Source of the DNA: JACCZX01 sp038216465
GTDB taxonomy: Bacteria; Pseudomonadota; Gammaproteobacteria; Burkholderiales; Burkholderiaceae_F
NCBI GenBank assembly: GCA_038216465.1
Contig: JBBQQC010000008.1
Coordinates: 53,610 to 117,609 of the forward strand
DNA length: 64,000 nucleotides
Reading direction: 5' to 3'
In this document: positions 8,691 through 16,259 of the stretch, piece after piece
Numbering within the stretch: position 1 is the first letter of the stretch
How the letters are laid out: every line of letters begins with the position of its first letter
The notes under the pieces: model-generated
What the model saw: the letters and a program-made list of their open reading frames with translations, nothing else
What the model was told of the DNA's origin: nothing
Databases searched by the model: none
Translations under genes and position numbers: made by a program

Positions 8691-9509
8691 ATGGATCAAA
8701 ATGTGGTGACGTCAGAGCAGCACAGGGACAAGTGGGCCGCCGGCAAGCATTACGAGCCGTACGTGGGTCGCTGGAGCCAGCTTGTCGCGAAGGAATTTCT
8801 GCAGTGGCTTGCCGCGCCAGCACGACTCGATTGGCTGGACGTCGGATGCGGTACCGGCGCTCTTACCGAAACCATCATGCAGCAGATGCAACCGCGCAGC
8901 GTGATTGGGATCGATCCGTCGGCCGGCTTTGTCGAGTATGCAACAGCACGCGTCAGCGATCCGCGAGTCACATTTGAGGTCGCCGACGCACAGGCGCTTC
9001 CGTTCGAGTCGGCGCGCTTCGACAACGCCGTGTCCGGCCTGGTACTTAACTTCGTACCCAAGCCATCGCTGGCACTGCAGCAGATGGCGCGCGTCGTGCG
9101 ACCGGGCGGAGTCGTTGCAGCGTACGTGTGGGAATACGCCGGCAAGATGGAGCTGATGCGCCACTTCTGGGACGCCGCGGTGGAATTGGATGCGGATGCT
9201 CTCGAGCTCGACGAAGGCCGCCGCTTTCCGCTGTGCCAACCGGCCCCTCTGACGGCGTTGTTCGGTGAGGCGGGGCTGCGCGATGTCGAAACACGAACCA
9301 TCGATGTCGACACACCATTTCGGAACTTCGATGACTACTGGAGTCCGTTTCTGGGTGGCCAGGGACCCGCGCCGGGGTATGCGATGTCGCTGAACGAAGA
9401 ACGCCGCGGCGCGCTGCGCGATCGGATTCGCGCGACGCTTCCAGTTGCCGGCGACGGCTCGATTGCACTGATCGCCCGCGCCTGGGCGGTTCGCGGATAC
9501 ACCACGTAG
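8691..9509 (+). CDS. Class I SAM-dependent methyltransferase (copy 2)
   Basis: A 272-aa methyltransferase with motif I WLDVGCGTGALTETIMQQM near residue 48, VIGIDPSAGFVEYA, VTFEVADAQALPFESARFD and the LVLNFVPKPSLALQQMARVV segment. Its plan and C-terminal signature (FRNFDDYWSPFLGGQGPAPG, then ARAWAVRGY) match the protein at 7404. The start ATG 8691 opens with MDQNVVTSEQHRDKWAAGKHY, which aligns with the family N-terminus. The gene ends 44 bases before pgl on the same strand, so read-through is possible. Confidence 0.88.
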   Translation: MDQNVVTSEQHRDKWAAGKHYEPYVGRWSQLVAKEFLQWLAAPARLDWLDVGCGTGALTETIMQQMQPRSVIGIDPSAGFVEYATARVSDPRVTFEVADAQALPFESARFDNAVSGLVLNFVPKPSLALQQMARVVRPGGVVAAYVWEYAGKMELMRHFWDAAVELDADALELDEGRRFPLCQPAPLTALFGEAGLRDVETRTIDVDTPFRNFDDYWSPFLGGQGPAPGYAMSLNEERRGALRDRIRATLPVAGDGSIALIARAWAVRGYTT

Positions 9510-9553
9510 AGGAAATGCATCGCTAGTGAAGAAGAAATGAGCAAGCAGCATTT

Positions 9554-10252
9554 ATGACGCCGGCTCGCTGGCTCCGCGTCGCCGATGCTGACGAGCTGCA
9601 GCGGACTGCGTGCCGGCGCATCGTCGAAGCCGCCGCGCGCGCAATCAAGCAGCGCGGCGAATTCTTGATCGTGCTTGCCGGAGGCAACACTCCGCGCGGC
9701 GTCTATCAATTGCTGCGCGCAGAAAACGTCGAGTGGTCGCGCTGCAGCGTGTATTTCGGTGACGAGCGCTGCCTCCCGGTCGACAACGTCGAACGCAACA
9801 GCACGATGGCAGCCACTGAGTGGCTCGATCATGTGCCGATTCCGAAGCATCGAGTACACCCAATTCCCGCCGAGCGCGGCGCCAAGGTGGCCGCCCTCGC
9901 CTACGCCGACACACTACGCAACGTCGGCGAGTTCGATCTTGTTTTGCTCGGGCTGGGCGAGGACGCGCACACCGCCAGCCTATTTCCAAATCACGAGTGG
10001 GGCGCCGCGCCAAGTGCACCCGATGTGCTGGCCGTCTTCGACGCACCGAAGCCCCCGCCGGAGCGCGTGTCGCTGAGTGCGGCACGACTGAGTCGCGCAC
10101 GTCAGGTCTTGTTCCTGGTGGCGGGCGCATCCAAGCTCGCTGCGGTTACGCGCTGGCGCGCTGGAGAACCGTTGCCGGCGGCAGCGATACGTCCCGCTGG
10201 CGGCGTCGATGTGCTCTTCGAAACCTCGCTGCTACAGTCAGCGATCGCCTAG
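9554..10252 (+). CDS. pgl: 6-phosphogluconolactonase
   Basis: A 232-aa DevB-type lactonase that hydrolyses 6-phosphogluconolactone to 6-phosphogluconate in the oxidative pentose phosphate pathway. Conserved features are IVLAGGNTPRGVYQLL near residue 35 and YFGDERCLPVDNVERNS near 74. The catalytic region is LLGLGEDAHTASLFPNH near 138, with the histidine present, although Glu and Ala replace the residues usually flanking the aspartate. This is the first pentose phosphate gene of a set spread across 9.5-29.2 kb (pgi, gnd, pgm, tal, zwf). Confidence 0.93.
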   Translation: MTPARWLRVADADELQRTACRRIVEAAARAIKQRGEFLIVLAGGNTPRGVYQLLRAENVEWSRCSVYFGDERCLPVDNVERNSTMAATEWLDHVPIPKHRVHPIPAERGAKVAALAYADTLRNVGEFDLVLLGLGEDAHTASLFPNHEWGAAPSAPDVLAVFDAPKPPPERVSLSAARLSRARQVLFLVAGASKLAAVTRWRAGEPLPAAAIRPAGGVDVLFETSLLQSAIA

Positions 10253-10293
10253 CCGCAGTTCAGCACTAGACCGCGGTAACGCGATGCCGCAAA

Positions 10294-11907
10294 TTATTCG
10301 CCGATCATCAAACGCAGTCGCTCGTCGAGATACCGGTTCACCGCGGCGGCGTCGAGATTAGTACTGGCAAGCCCGATATGGCCGTCGGGACGAAGTAGGT
10401 AAACCGACGGTCGCGGGATGTGCGCACGTACGAGTTCGGCTTCGTTAGCAGGATCGTCGGGAATGGAGTAGATGCGCAACAGGTCGCCGAGCTTCGGTAC
10501 TTCGGTTGATGCCGCACCTTGCCCGATCACGATCAGGTTGAATCGGGTGTCGTCGAGCTTTGCGAACATGTCCTCAATGGGGCCGTTCGGCTGCAGCTTC
10601 ACCCGCAGCCACGGAAATCGATCACCTGCGCACGGCGCGGTGTCAGGCAGACCCGCCAGCGTTTCGGACAACGGGCCATCGCAGTATTGGATACCGGTCT
10701 GTGAGATGGTGCGAAACGCGAGCGTTCGTATTCGGTCGCGGCGCATCGCAAACGCGGCCATTCTCGCCAGCACGCGCGTGCGAACCAGCCCGCCCCACCA
10801 GCTATCCGAAACCAGCAGCGAGAAAGCCCGGTCGGTCGTACTCAACAGCCGCTTGGCGACCGGAAGGCGCTCATCCTGGTAGGAATCGAGCAAAGCCGAA
10901 TCCGCACGGCCCGACGTGACGAGCGCGAGCTTCCACGCCAGGTTGTACGCATCCTGCAAACCGGTGTTCATTCCTTGCGCACCGACCGGGCTGTGGATGT
11001 GTGCTGCATCACCCAGCAGGAAGCAACGTCGATCGCGGAAGCGGCCGGCACACCGATGATGTATGCGGTACGTCGAATACCAGCTGCATGCCTTGCACGA
11101 CAGCTCGGTGCCCGCTTGTTGGCGTATCGACGGAATCACTTCTTCGAACGTCAGATCATCTCTGCCGCGCAGTTGCGGCGGCAGAATGCCGACCACGCGC
11201 CAGTGATCGGCTCCACGCATCGGGAAGAACAGATGAAACCCTTCGCGCCACAGATAGACGTTTAGCTCGTCCGGCACCATCGCTCCGGTCACTTCCGTGT
11301 CGGCGACGAAGAACACATGCTCGTACGGCGCGCCTTCGAACGCGATCCCGTTCAGCTCACGCACCGCACTGTGCGCACCGTCGCAGCCCGCAACCCACGC
11401 GACCGTCATTTCGGCCAGCGAGCCGTCCGGATGCTTCAACGTAGCCCTGACTTGAGCGGTGTCCTGCGCAAGGCTCACCAGTTCCGTGTTCCAGCGCACG
11501 GTGATTCCGCGGTCGCGAAGTACGTCACCCATCAATCGTTCGTTATCGTCCTGGCCGAGGATCAGCAGGAACGGATACGGGCTCAGATCGCGGCCGATGT
11601 CGCCTATCGGGATGCGCGCGGTGCGCCGCCCTTCGGCCCACAGGTTGGCGCCGGTGGCGCGTTTGCCGAGTTCAAGAGCCCGCTCGACGATGCCGAGGTG
11701 CGCGTAGATCTCGAGCGTGCGCGCCTGTACGCCGAGGGCCCTGGTCTGCAGAGACGGACCCGCGTGACGATCGATGATCAGTGCGGTTACGCCTCTGCGA
11801 GCGAGCTGATTTGCCAGCATCAAACCGGTCGGGCCCGCTCCTACGATCAAAACGTCAATATCAGTACGCGCCTGCACCGCCGATGCCCCGAAACGTCGCC
11901 ACCGCAA
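10294..11907 (-). CDS. FAD-dependent aromatic monooxygenase (PheA/TfdB/MhpA-like)
   Basis: A flavoprotein of about 530 aa in the class A hydroxylase family. It has the FAD Rossmann motif VLIVGAGPTGLMLANQLARR, the DG motif in VAGCDGAHSAVRELNG, and the FAD-ribityl motif FLLGDAAHIHSPVGAQGMNT. A C-terminal thioredoxin-like domain (YLLRPDGHIGLAST) is usual for phenol, resorcinol or acyl-side-chain hydroxylases. The substrate is unknown. GTG at 11877 is an alternative start that removes ten unconserved residues; both starts overlap the end of the upstream membrane-protein gene, so the two are probably translated as a pair. Confidence 0.88.
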   Translation of the reverse strand: MRWRRFGASAVQARTDIDVLIVGAGPTGLMLANQLARRGVTALIIDRHAGPSLQTRALGVQARTLEIYAHLGIVERALELGKRATGANLWAEGRRTARIPIGDIGRDLSPYPFLLILGQDDNERLMGDVLRDRGITVRWNTELVSLAQDTAQVRATLKHPDGSLAEMTVAWVAGCDGAHSAVRELNGIAFEGAPYEHVFFVADTEVTGAMVPDELNVYLWREGFHLFFPMRGADHWRVVGILPPQLRGRDDLTFEEVIPSIRQQAGTELSCKACSWYSTYRIHHRCAGRFRDRRCFLLGDAAHIHSPVGAQGMNTGLQDAYNLAWKLALVTSGRADSALLDSYQDERLPVAKRLLSTTDRAFSLLVSDSWWGGLVRTRVLARMAAFAMRRDRIRTLAFRTISQTGIQYCDGPLSETLAGLPDTAPCAGDRFPWLRVKLQPNGPIEDMFAKLDDTRFNLIVIGQGAASTEVPKLGDLLRIYSIPDDPANEAELVRAHIPRPSVYLLRPDGHIGLASTNLDAAAVNRYLDERLRLMIGE

Positions 11908-12244
11908 ACAGCAGCACCGTTACTCCATCGATCAACAGGTCAATGGCTTGCGCCGCGGTCGGCGACAACGCGCCTTCGAGCCCGCGTGATTTCTCGTAAC
12001 GGCCAACGGCTCGCATCACCAGCCATCGAATCACCTGCAGCCCAAGCCCGATCACGATCAGGTAAAGCGCGCTCTCGCCGAATGAGCCCGCATCCGATCC
12101 GGCAGTGGTGCCCAGCTTGTGCGAGATCAGCGCGTAGGCACCGATGCCGTAGGCAATGATCACACCGCGAACCACAGAAGCTGGGTCGAAGGTCTGCACC
12201 GGCGACACAGGGCGTTTGACAGTCATAGCGAAGCGATCTTCCAC
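11861..12244 (-). CDS. Small inner-membrane protein, 127 aa
   Basis: I do not recognise a characterised function. There are three to four hydrophobic segments (SVVRGVIIAYGIGAYALI, ESALYLIVIGLGLQVIRWLV, and AIDLLIDGVTVLLFAVATFR with the glycine-rich end GIGGAGAY). A basic loop RAVGRYEKSRG lies between the second and third. A start at Met7 (12226) is equally plausible. Its 3' end overlaps the flavin monooxygenase frame by up to 47 bases, so the two genes form a tight unit. A role in anchoring or supporting that enzyme is only a guess. Confidence 0.72.
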   Translation of the reverse strand: MEDRFAMTVKRPVSPVQTFDPASVVRGVIIAYGIGAYALISHKLGTTAGSDAGSFGESALYLIVIGLGLQVIRWLVMRAVGRYEKSRGLEGALSPTAAQAIDLLIDGVTVLLFAVATFRGIGGAGAY

Positions 12245-12334
12245 CGGACCACGATAGCCTGTCCAGTGGGCGCCGGCGAATTGATAGAGTTGGAAGTCGT
12301 TCCGAAAGTATCCGCGCCGCGGTCAGGACTCACT

Positions 12335-12340
12335 GAGGAG
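12335..12340 (+). promoter_or_regulatory. Ribosome binding site for the thiolase gene
   Basis: GAGGAG lies five bases before ATG 12346 and eight before ATG 12349. It supports a start at this double ATG and argues more for the second codon by spacing. Confidence 0.6.
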
Positions 12341-12345
12341 TTTCA

Positions 12346-13530
12346 ATGATGGAAGCATTCATCTTCGACGCGGTTCGCACCGCTGGCGGCCGCAAGGGCG
12401 GCCGCTTGAGCGGATGGCATCCGGCCGATCTCGCCGCTGCAGTGCTGGATGCGCTGGTCGTGCGCACCGGCGTCGACCCGGCGGCGATCGACGATGTCAT
12501 CATGGGATGCGTCGGGCAAGCCGGCGAACAGTCGAACAACATTGCGCGCAACGCGGTGCTCGCTTCCCGCCTGCCCGAATCGGTACCGGCGACGTCGATC
12601 GACCGGCAATGCGGCTCATCGCAGCAGGCGCTGCACTTCGCGGCGCAGGCAGTGATGGCAGGCAGCATGGATATCGTGGTTGCTGCCGGCGTCGAAAGCA
12701 TGACGCGCGTGCCGATGGGCTTGCCGGCAACGTTGGCGTTCAAGCATGGATACGGCAGCTACATGAGCCCGGCGATGCAGGCGCGCTATCCGAGCGTGCA
12801 GTTCAGTCAGTTCGCCGGGGCCGAAATGCTGGCAGTCAAGTACGAGCTGACCAAAGAGGAACTCGACGAATACGCGCTTGGCAGTCATCGCCGCGCCGGC
12901 GAAGCAGCGCGCGGCGGCTACTTCGAAGCAGAGATACTGCCGCTACCGCTGCGCACCGCCGACGGCGCTGCAACCGATCAGGTGCACGGAGCCGACGAGG
13001 GCATTCGCTTCGACGCAACGCGCGCAGGCATCGGCGCCGTCAAGTTGCTGCATGAGAACGGCCGCCATACGGCGGCCACCGCGAGCCAGATCTGCGACGG
13101 CGCCGCGGCGCTGCTGGTGGTCAACGAGCGCGGACTGAAGCGGATCGGCGCTGCTGCGCGGCCGATGGCGCGCATTCGCCAGATGACGGTGCTCGGTCAT
13201 GACCCGGTGATCATGCTCGAAGCGCCGATTCCCGCGACGCCAGTTGCACTGCGCAAGGCCGGGCTGCGATTGCAGGACATCGATCTCTTCGAAATCAACG
13301 AAGCGTTCGCCTCGGTACCACTGGCGTGGCTGAAGGCGACGGGCGCAGAGTCCACGCGACTCAATGCATCCGGCGGCGCGATTGCGTTGGGCCATCCGCT
13401 CGGCGCCTCGGGCGCCAAGCTGATGACGACACTGGTGCACGCGCTGCGCCGTACCGGCAAGCGCTACGGCATGCAGTCGATGTGTGAAGGCGGCGGGTTG
13501 GCGAACGTGACGATCGTCGAGCGGCTGTAG
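12346..13530 (+). CDS. Acetyl-CoA C-acyltransferase (thiolase)
   Basis: A 394-aa thiolase of the FadA/PcaF/PhaA superfamily. The nucleophilic cysteine lies in SIDRQCGSSQQALHFAA near residue 90. The catalytic histidine is in GGAIALGHPLGASGAKL near 345, and the second cysteine is in QSMCEGGGLANVTIVERL at the C-terminus, where the more common CIGGG reads CEGGG. The protein starts MMEAFIFDAVRTAGGRKGG, which is typical. It could work in fatty acid beta-oxidation or in another acyl-CoA route. No dehydrogenase or CoA ligase lies next to it, so the pathway is open. Confidence 0.92.
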   Translation: MMEAFIFDAVRTAGGRKGGRLSGWHPADLAAAVLDALVVRTGVDPAAIDDVIMGCVGQAGEQSNNIARNAVLASRLPESVPATSIDRQCGSSQQALHFAAQAVMAGSMDIVVAAGVESMTRVPMGLPATLAFKHGYGSYMSPAMQARYPSVQFSQFAGAEMLAVKYELTKEELDEYALGSHRRAGEAARGGYFEAEILPLPLRTADGAATDQVHGADEGIRFDATRAGIGAVKLLHENGRHTAATASQICDGAAALLVVNERGLKRIGAAARPMARIRQMTVLGHDPVIMLEAPIPATPVALRKAGLRLQDIDLFEINEAFASVPLAWLKATGAESTRLNASGGAIALGHPLGASGAKLMTTLVHALRRTGKRYGMQSMCEGGGLANVTIVERL

Positions 13531-13598
13531 ATCAAGCGCTCACGGCACGGCTGTCGTATTGTCTGCGCCATTGTCGCGCTGATTGGATCGGAGCGGTC

Positions 13599-14483
13599 AT
13601 GCCCAATGCGTTGCAGAAAATCACCGAGGTCGACGCCACCACTTTCGAAGACGAAGACTGGCGTACCGGTCTGAACGACTATTCACGCGTCTTTCTGGCG
13701 GAAGGTGACTCGTGGTTCAGCTACGGATCGACCAAGTTCCGCAACGTGCCTTCCGCACTCAAGCTGCCGTACAAGGCGTGCGTGCTGAACATTGCCGAAC
13801 CGGGCGACACGCTACGGCGCATGCACGAGACGACGCGCAATCCCGATTTCTTCCGCTACCTGGAAAACCGCGGCGGCCGCCGGTGGGGTGCGATTTTTCT
13901 TTCGGGCGGCGGCAACGATCTGATCGACGCGGTATGGAACCCGAGGATTCAAAGCTCGGAGATTCTGGTCAAGCCCGACCGGCCCGAGCAGATCGATCAG
14001 ACCAGTCTGCGTTCGATCATCAATGAGGACGCAATGAACGCATTGCTGAGTTACATCAAGCTGAACGTTGCGCAGATCGTGGTCGAGGGCCGCGATGCCG
14101 CCGGCAGCAACAGCCGCGACGTCCCGCTGTTCATGCATACCTATGCGCTGGTGCAGCCGCGCAACGCACCGGTGCCGATCTTCAATCAGGGGCCGTGGCT
14201 CTATCCCGCGTGCGTATGGCTCGGAATACATCCGTCGTTATGGCTGCACCTAAGCCGGCTGCTGTTGCAGACGCTGGCCGATTGCCTGCAGTCGATCACG
14301 CTGCCGAATTTTCACGTGATCGATACGCTGAACACGACGATGGCGCTGATTCCAGCGGCCGCGGGTACAACCGGCGATTCGAACGACTGGGAAAACGAAA
14401 TCCATCCGAATCGCGGCGGCTACAACAAGCTGGCGGTTACCTGGTCCGCCGAGATCGACCGGGTTCTGTCGCTGCAGCCTTAG
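13599..14483 (+). CDS. SGNH/GDSL-type hydrolase family protein
   Basis: A 294-aa protein with the block arrangement of SGNH hydrolases. The nucleophile block is VFLAEGDSWFSYGS near residue 33. The oxyanion glycine/asparagine block is FLSGGGNDLIDAVW near 103. The C-terminal catalytic pair is in WENEIHPNRGGYNKLA near 270 (Asp/Glu-x-x-His). No signal peptide is visible, so a cytoplasmic esterase or lipase is likely. The substrate is unknown. GGAGCGGTC precedes the ATG. Its stop overlaps the convergent pgi stop (TTAG). Confidence 0.75.
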   Translation: MPNALQKITEVDATTFEDEDWRTGLNDYSRVFLAEGDSWFSYGSTKFRNVPSALKLPYKACVLNIAEPGDTLRRMHETTRNPDFFRYLENRGGRRWGAIFLSGGGNDLIDAVWNPRIQSSEILVKPDRPEQIDQTSLRSIINEDAMNALLSYIKLNVAQIVVEGRDAAGSNSRDVPLFMHTYALVQPRNAPVPIFNQGPWLYPACVWLGIHPSLWLHLSRLLLQTLADCLQSITLPNFHVIDTLNTTMALIPAAAGTTGDSNDWENEIHPNRGGYNKLAVTWSAEIDRVLSLQP

Positions 14484-16147
14484 GCGCGCGTCGAACGCAG
14501 CGTGCGATAGCGACGTATCAACGCGTTGGTCGAGCTGTCGTGTGCGAGCTGAGGCTCCGCGACAGCGGCAAGCTCGGCCGCGGTGCGTTTGGCGAGCGCC
14601 TTGCCGAGCTCAACTCCCCACTGATCGAACGAATCGATATCCCAAATTGCACCCTGCACCAACACGCTGTGCTCATACAGCGCGACCAGCGCGCCCAGTG
14701 TGTGCGGCGTCAGCGACTCGGCGAGAATAGTATTGCTCGGCTGATTGCCCGCGAATGAGCGGTGCGGCACCAGCGCCGCGGGGATGCCTTCCGCGCGGAC
14801 TTGATCGGCGGTCTTGCCGAACGCCAACGCCTCGCTTTGCGCGAACAGATTCGCCATCAACAGATCGTGCTGGTCGGCGAGCGAATTGTTGGTGCGGCAG
14901 AAACCTATGAAGTCGCACGCGACCAGGCGCGTTCCCTGATGCAGCAGCTGATAGAACGAGTGCTGGCCGTTGGTGCCGGGTTCGCCCCACACAATCGGCG
15001 CGGTCTGATACTCGACCGCTGCGCCGTCGATCGTCACATGCTTGCCGTTGCTCTCCATCATCAGCTGCTGCAGATAAGCCGGAAAGCGCTTCAAGTATTG
15101 CTCGTACGGCAGCACCGCGACGGTCGATGCGCTGAGAAAATTCGTGTTCCAGACGGATAGCAGTCCGTGGAGCCAGGGCAGACTGTGCTCGGGTGGCGCA
15201 TCGCGAAAGTGTTCGTCCATCGCGCGAAAGCCAGCGAGCATCGCACGGAAGTTATCCGCGCCGATCGCGATCATGGTGGACAGGCCGACCGCAGAATCCA
15301 TCGAATAACGGCCGCCGATCCAGTCCCAGAAGCCGAACATGTTGTCGATGTCGATGCCGAATTTGACAACCTCCTCGGCGTTGGTCGAGACCGCAACGAA
15401 GTGCTTGGCTATCGCTGCCTGATCGCCAAGCGCATTCAAACACCATGCTCGCGCGGCACGCGCGTTGCTGAGCGTCTCCGACGTCGTAAAGGTCTTGGAA
15501 CAGACGACGAACAGCGTTTCATCGGGTTCGAGGTCGCGCACGGCTTCGACGAAATCGGTGCCGTCGACATTCGAGACAAAGCGGAACGTGATATCGCGAT
15601 CGCTGTAGTGGCGCAGCGCTTCGTAAGCCATCACGGGCCCGAGGTCGGAGCCGCCGATCCCGATGTTAATCACGTTGCGGATCCGCTTGCCGCTCGCGCC
15701 TTTCGATTCCCCGCCGCGCACGCGATCCGCGAACGCTGCCATGCGGTCGAGCACCGCATGCACCTCCGGCACGACGTTCTTACCATCGACGACGATGCGT
15801 TCGTCCGCCGGCGCGCGTAGAGCAACGTGCAGCACCGCGCGCTGCTCGGTGACATTGATCCGGTCGCCGTGAAACATCGCTCCGATGCGCGCGCGCAGAC
15901 CACAGGCTTCGGCGAGTTCGAGCAACAGGCGGATCGTCTCGCCGGTGATGCGGTTCTTCGAGTAGTCCAGATACAGGCCGGCGGCTTCGGCGGTGAATCG
16001 CTCGCCGCGCTTCGAATCTTCAGCGAAGAGCTCGCGCAGATGTCGCGGTTCGATCTGCCGCAAATGGCGCAACAGCGCGCGCCACTGCGGACGCTGGTTG
16101 AGTAAGAGTGCCTGACTGGCGCGATCCGGTGTGCTCACGTCTAACAT
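14480..16147 (-). CDS. pgi: Glucose-6-phosphate isomerase
   Basis: A 555-aa enzyme interconverting glucose 6-phosphate and fructose 6-phosphate, normal length for bacterial Pgi. Signatures seen are INIGIGGSDLGPVMAYEAL (sugar-phosphate loop), the substrate segment VCSKTFTTSETLSNA, and the C-terminal signature DSFDQWGVELGKALAK. The N-terminus includes YSKNRITGETIRLLLELAE. It connects the pgm/GH94 products with the pentose phosphate genes in this region. Its downstream stop overlaps that of the SGNH gene on the other strand. Confidence 0.96.
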   Translation of the reverse strand: MLDVSTPDRASQALLLNQRPQWRALLRHLRQIEPRHLRELFAEDSKRGERFTAEAAGLYLDYSKNRITGETIRLLLELAEACGLRARIGAMFHGDRINVTEQRAVLHVALRAPADERIVVDGKNVVPEVHAVLDRMAAFADRVRGGESKGASGKRIRNVINIGIGGSDLGPVMAYEALRHYSDRDITFRFVSNVDGTDFVEAVRDLEPDETLFVVCSKTFTTSETLSNARAARAWCLNALGDQAAIAKHFVAVSTNAEEVVKFGIDIDNMFGFWDWIGGRYSMDSAVGLSTMIAIGADNFRAMLAGFRAMDEHFRDAPPEHSLPWLHGLLSVWNTNFLSASTVAVLPYEQYLKRFPAYLQQLMMESNGKHVTIDGAAVEYQTAPIVWGEPGTNGQHSFYQLLHQGTRLVACDFIGFCRTNNSLADQHDLLMANLFAQSEALAFGKTADQVRAEGIPAALVPHRSFAGNQPSNTILAESLTPHTLGALVALYEHSVLVQGAIWDIDSFDQWGVELGKALAKRTAAELAAVAEPQLAHDSSTNALIRRYRTLRSTRA

Positions 16148-16259
16148 TTACCCGTTGCCGGTAGAAGTTCCGATGAAGTGCCTATCTATCGCATCCTAAT
16201 GCCGGTGCTTCCCGAGTGCACGGGTCTTGCGCTGCCGCACTCCGCCGGCCCTTACCCAC

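Noticed and set aside
8712..9551. Long open frame on the minus strand opposite the second methyltransferase
   Set aside because: It is fully antisense to a gene with clear motif I and a good start. Its translation has no recognisable domain, and long antisense frames are expected at this GC content.
14762..15820. Consecutive plus-strand open frames opposite pgi
   Set aside because: They are arginine/histidine-rich translations that mirror Pgi codons, with no start signals or motifs.
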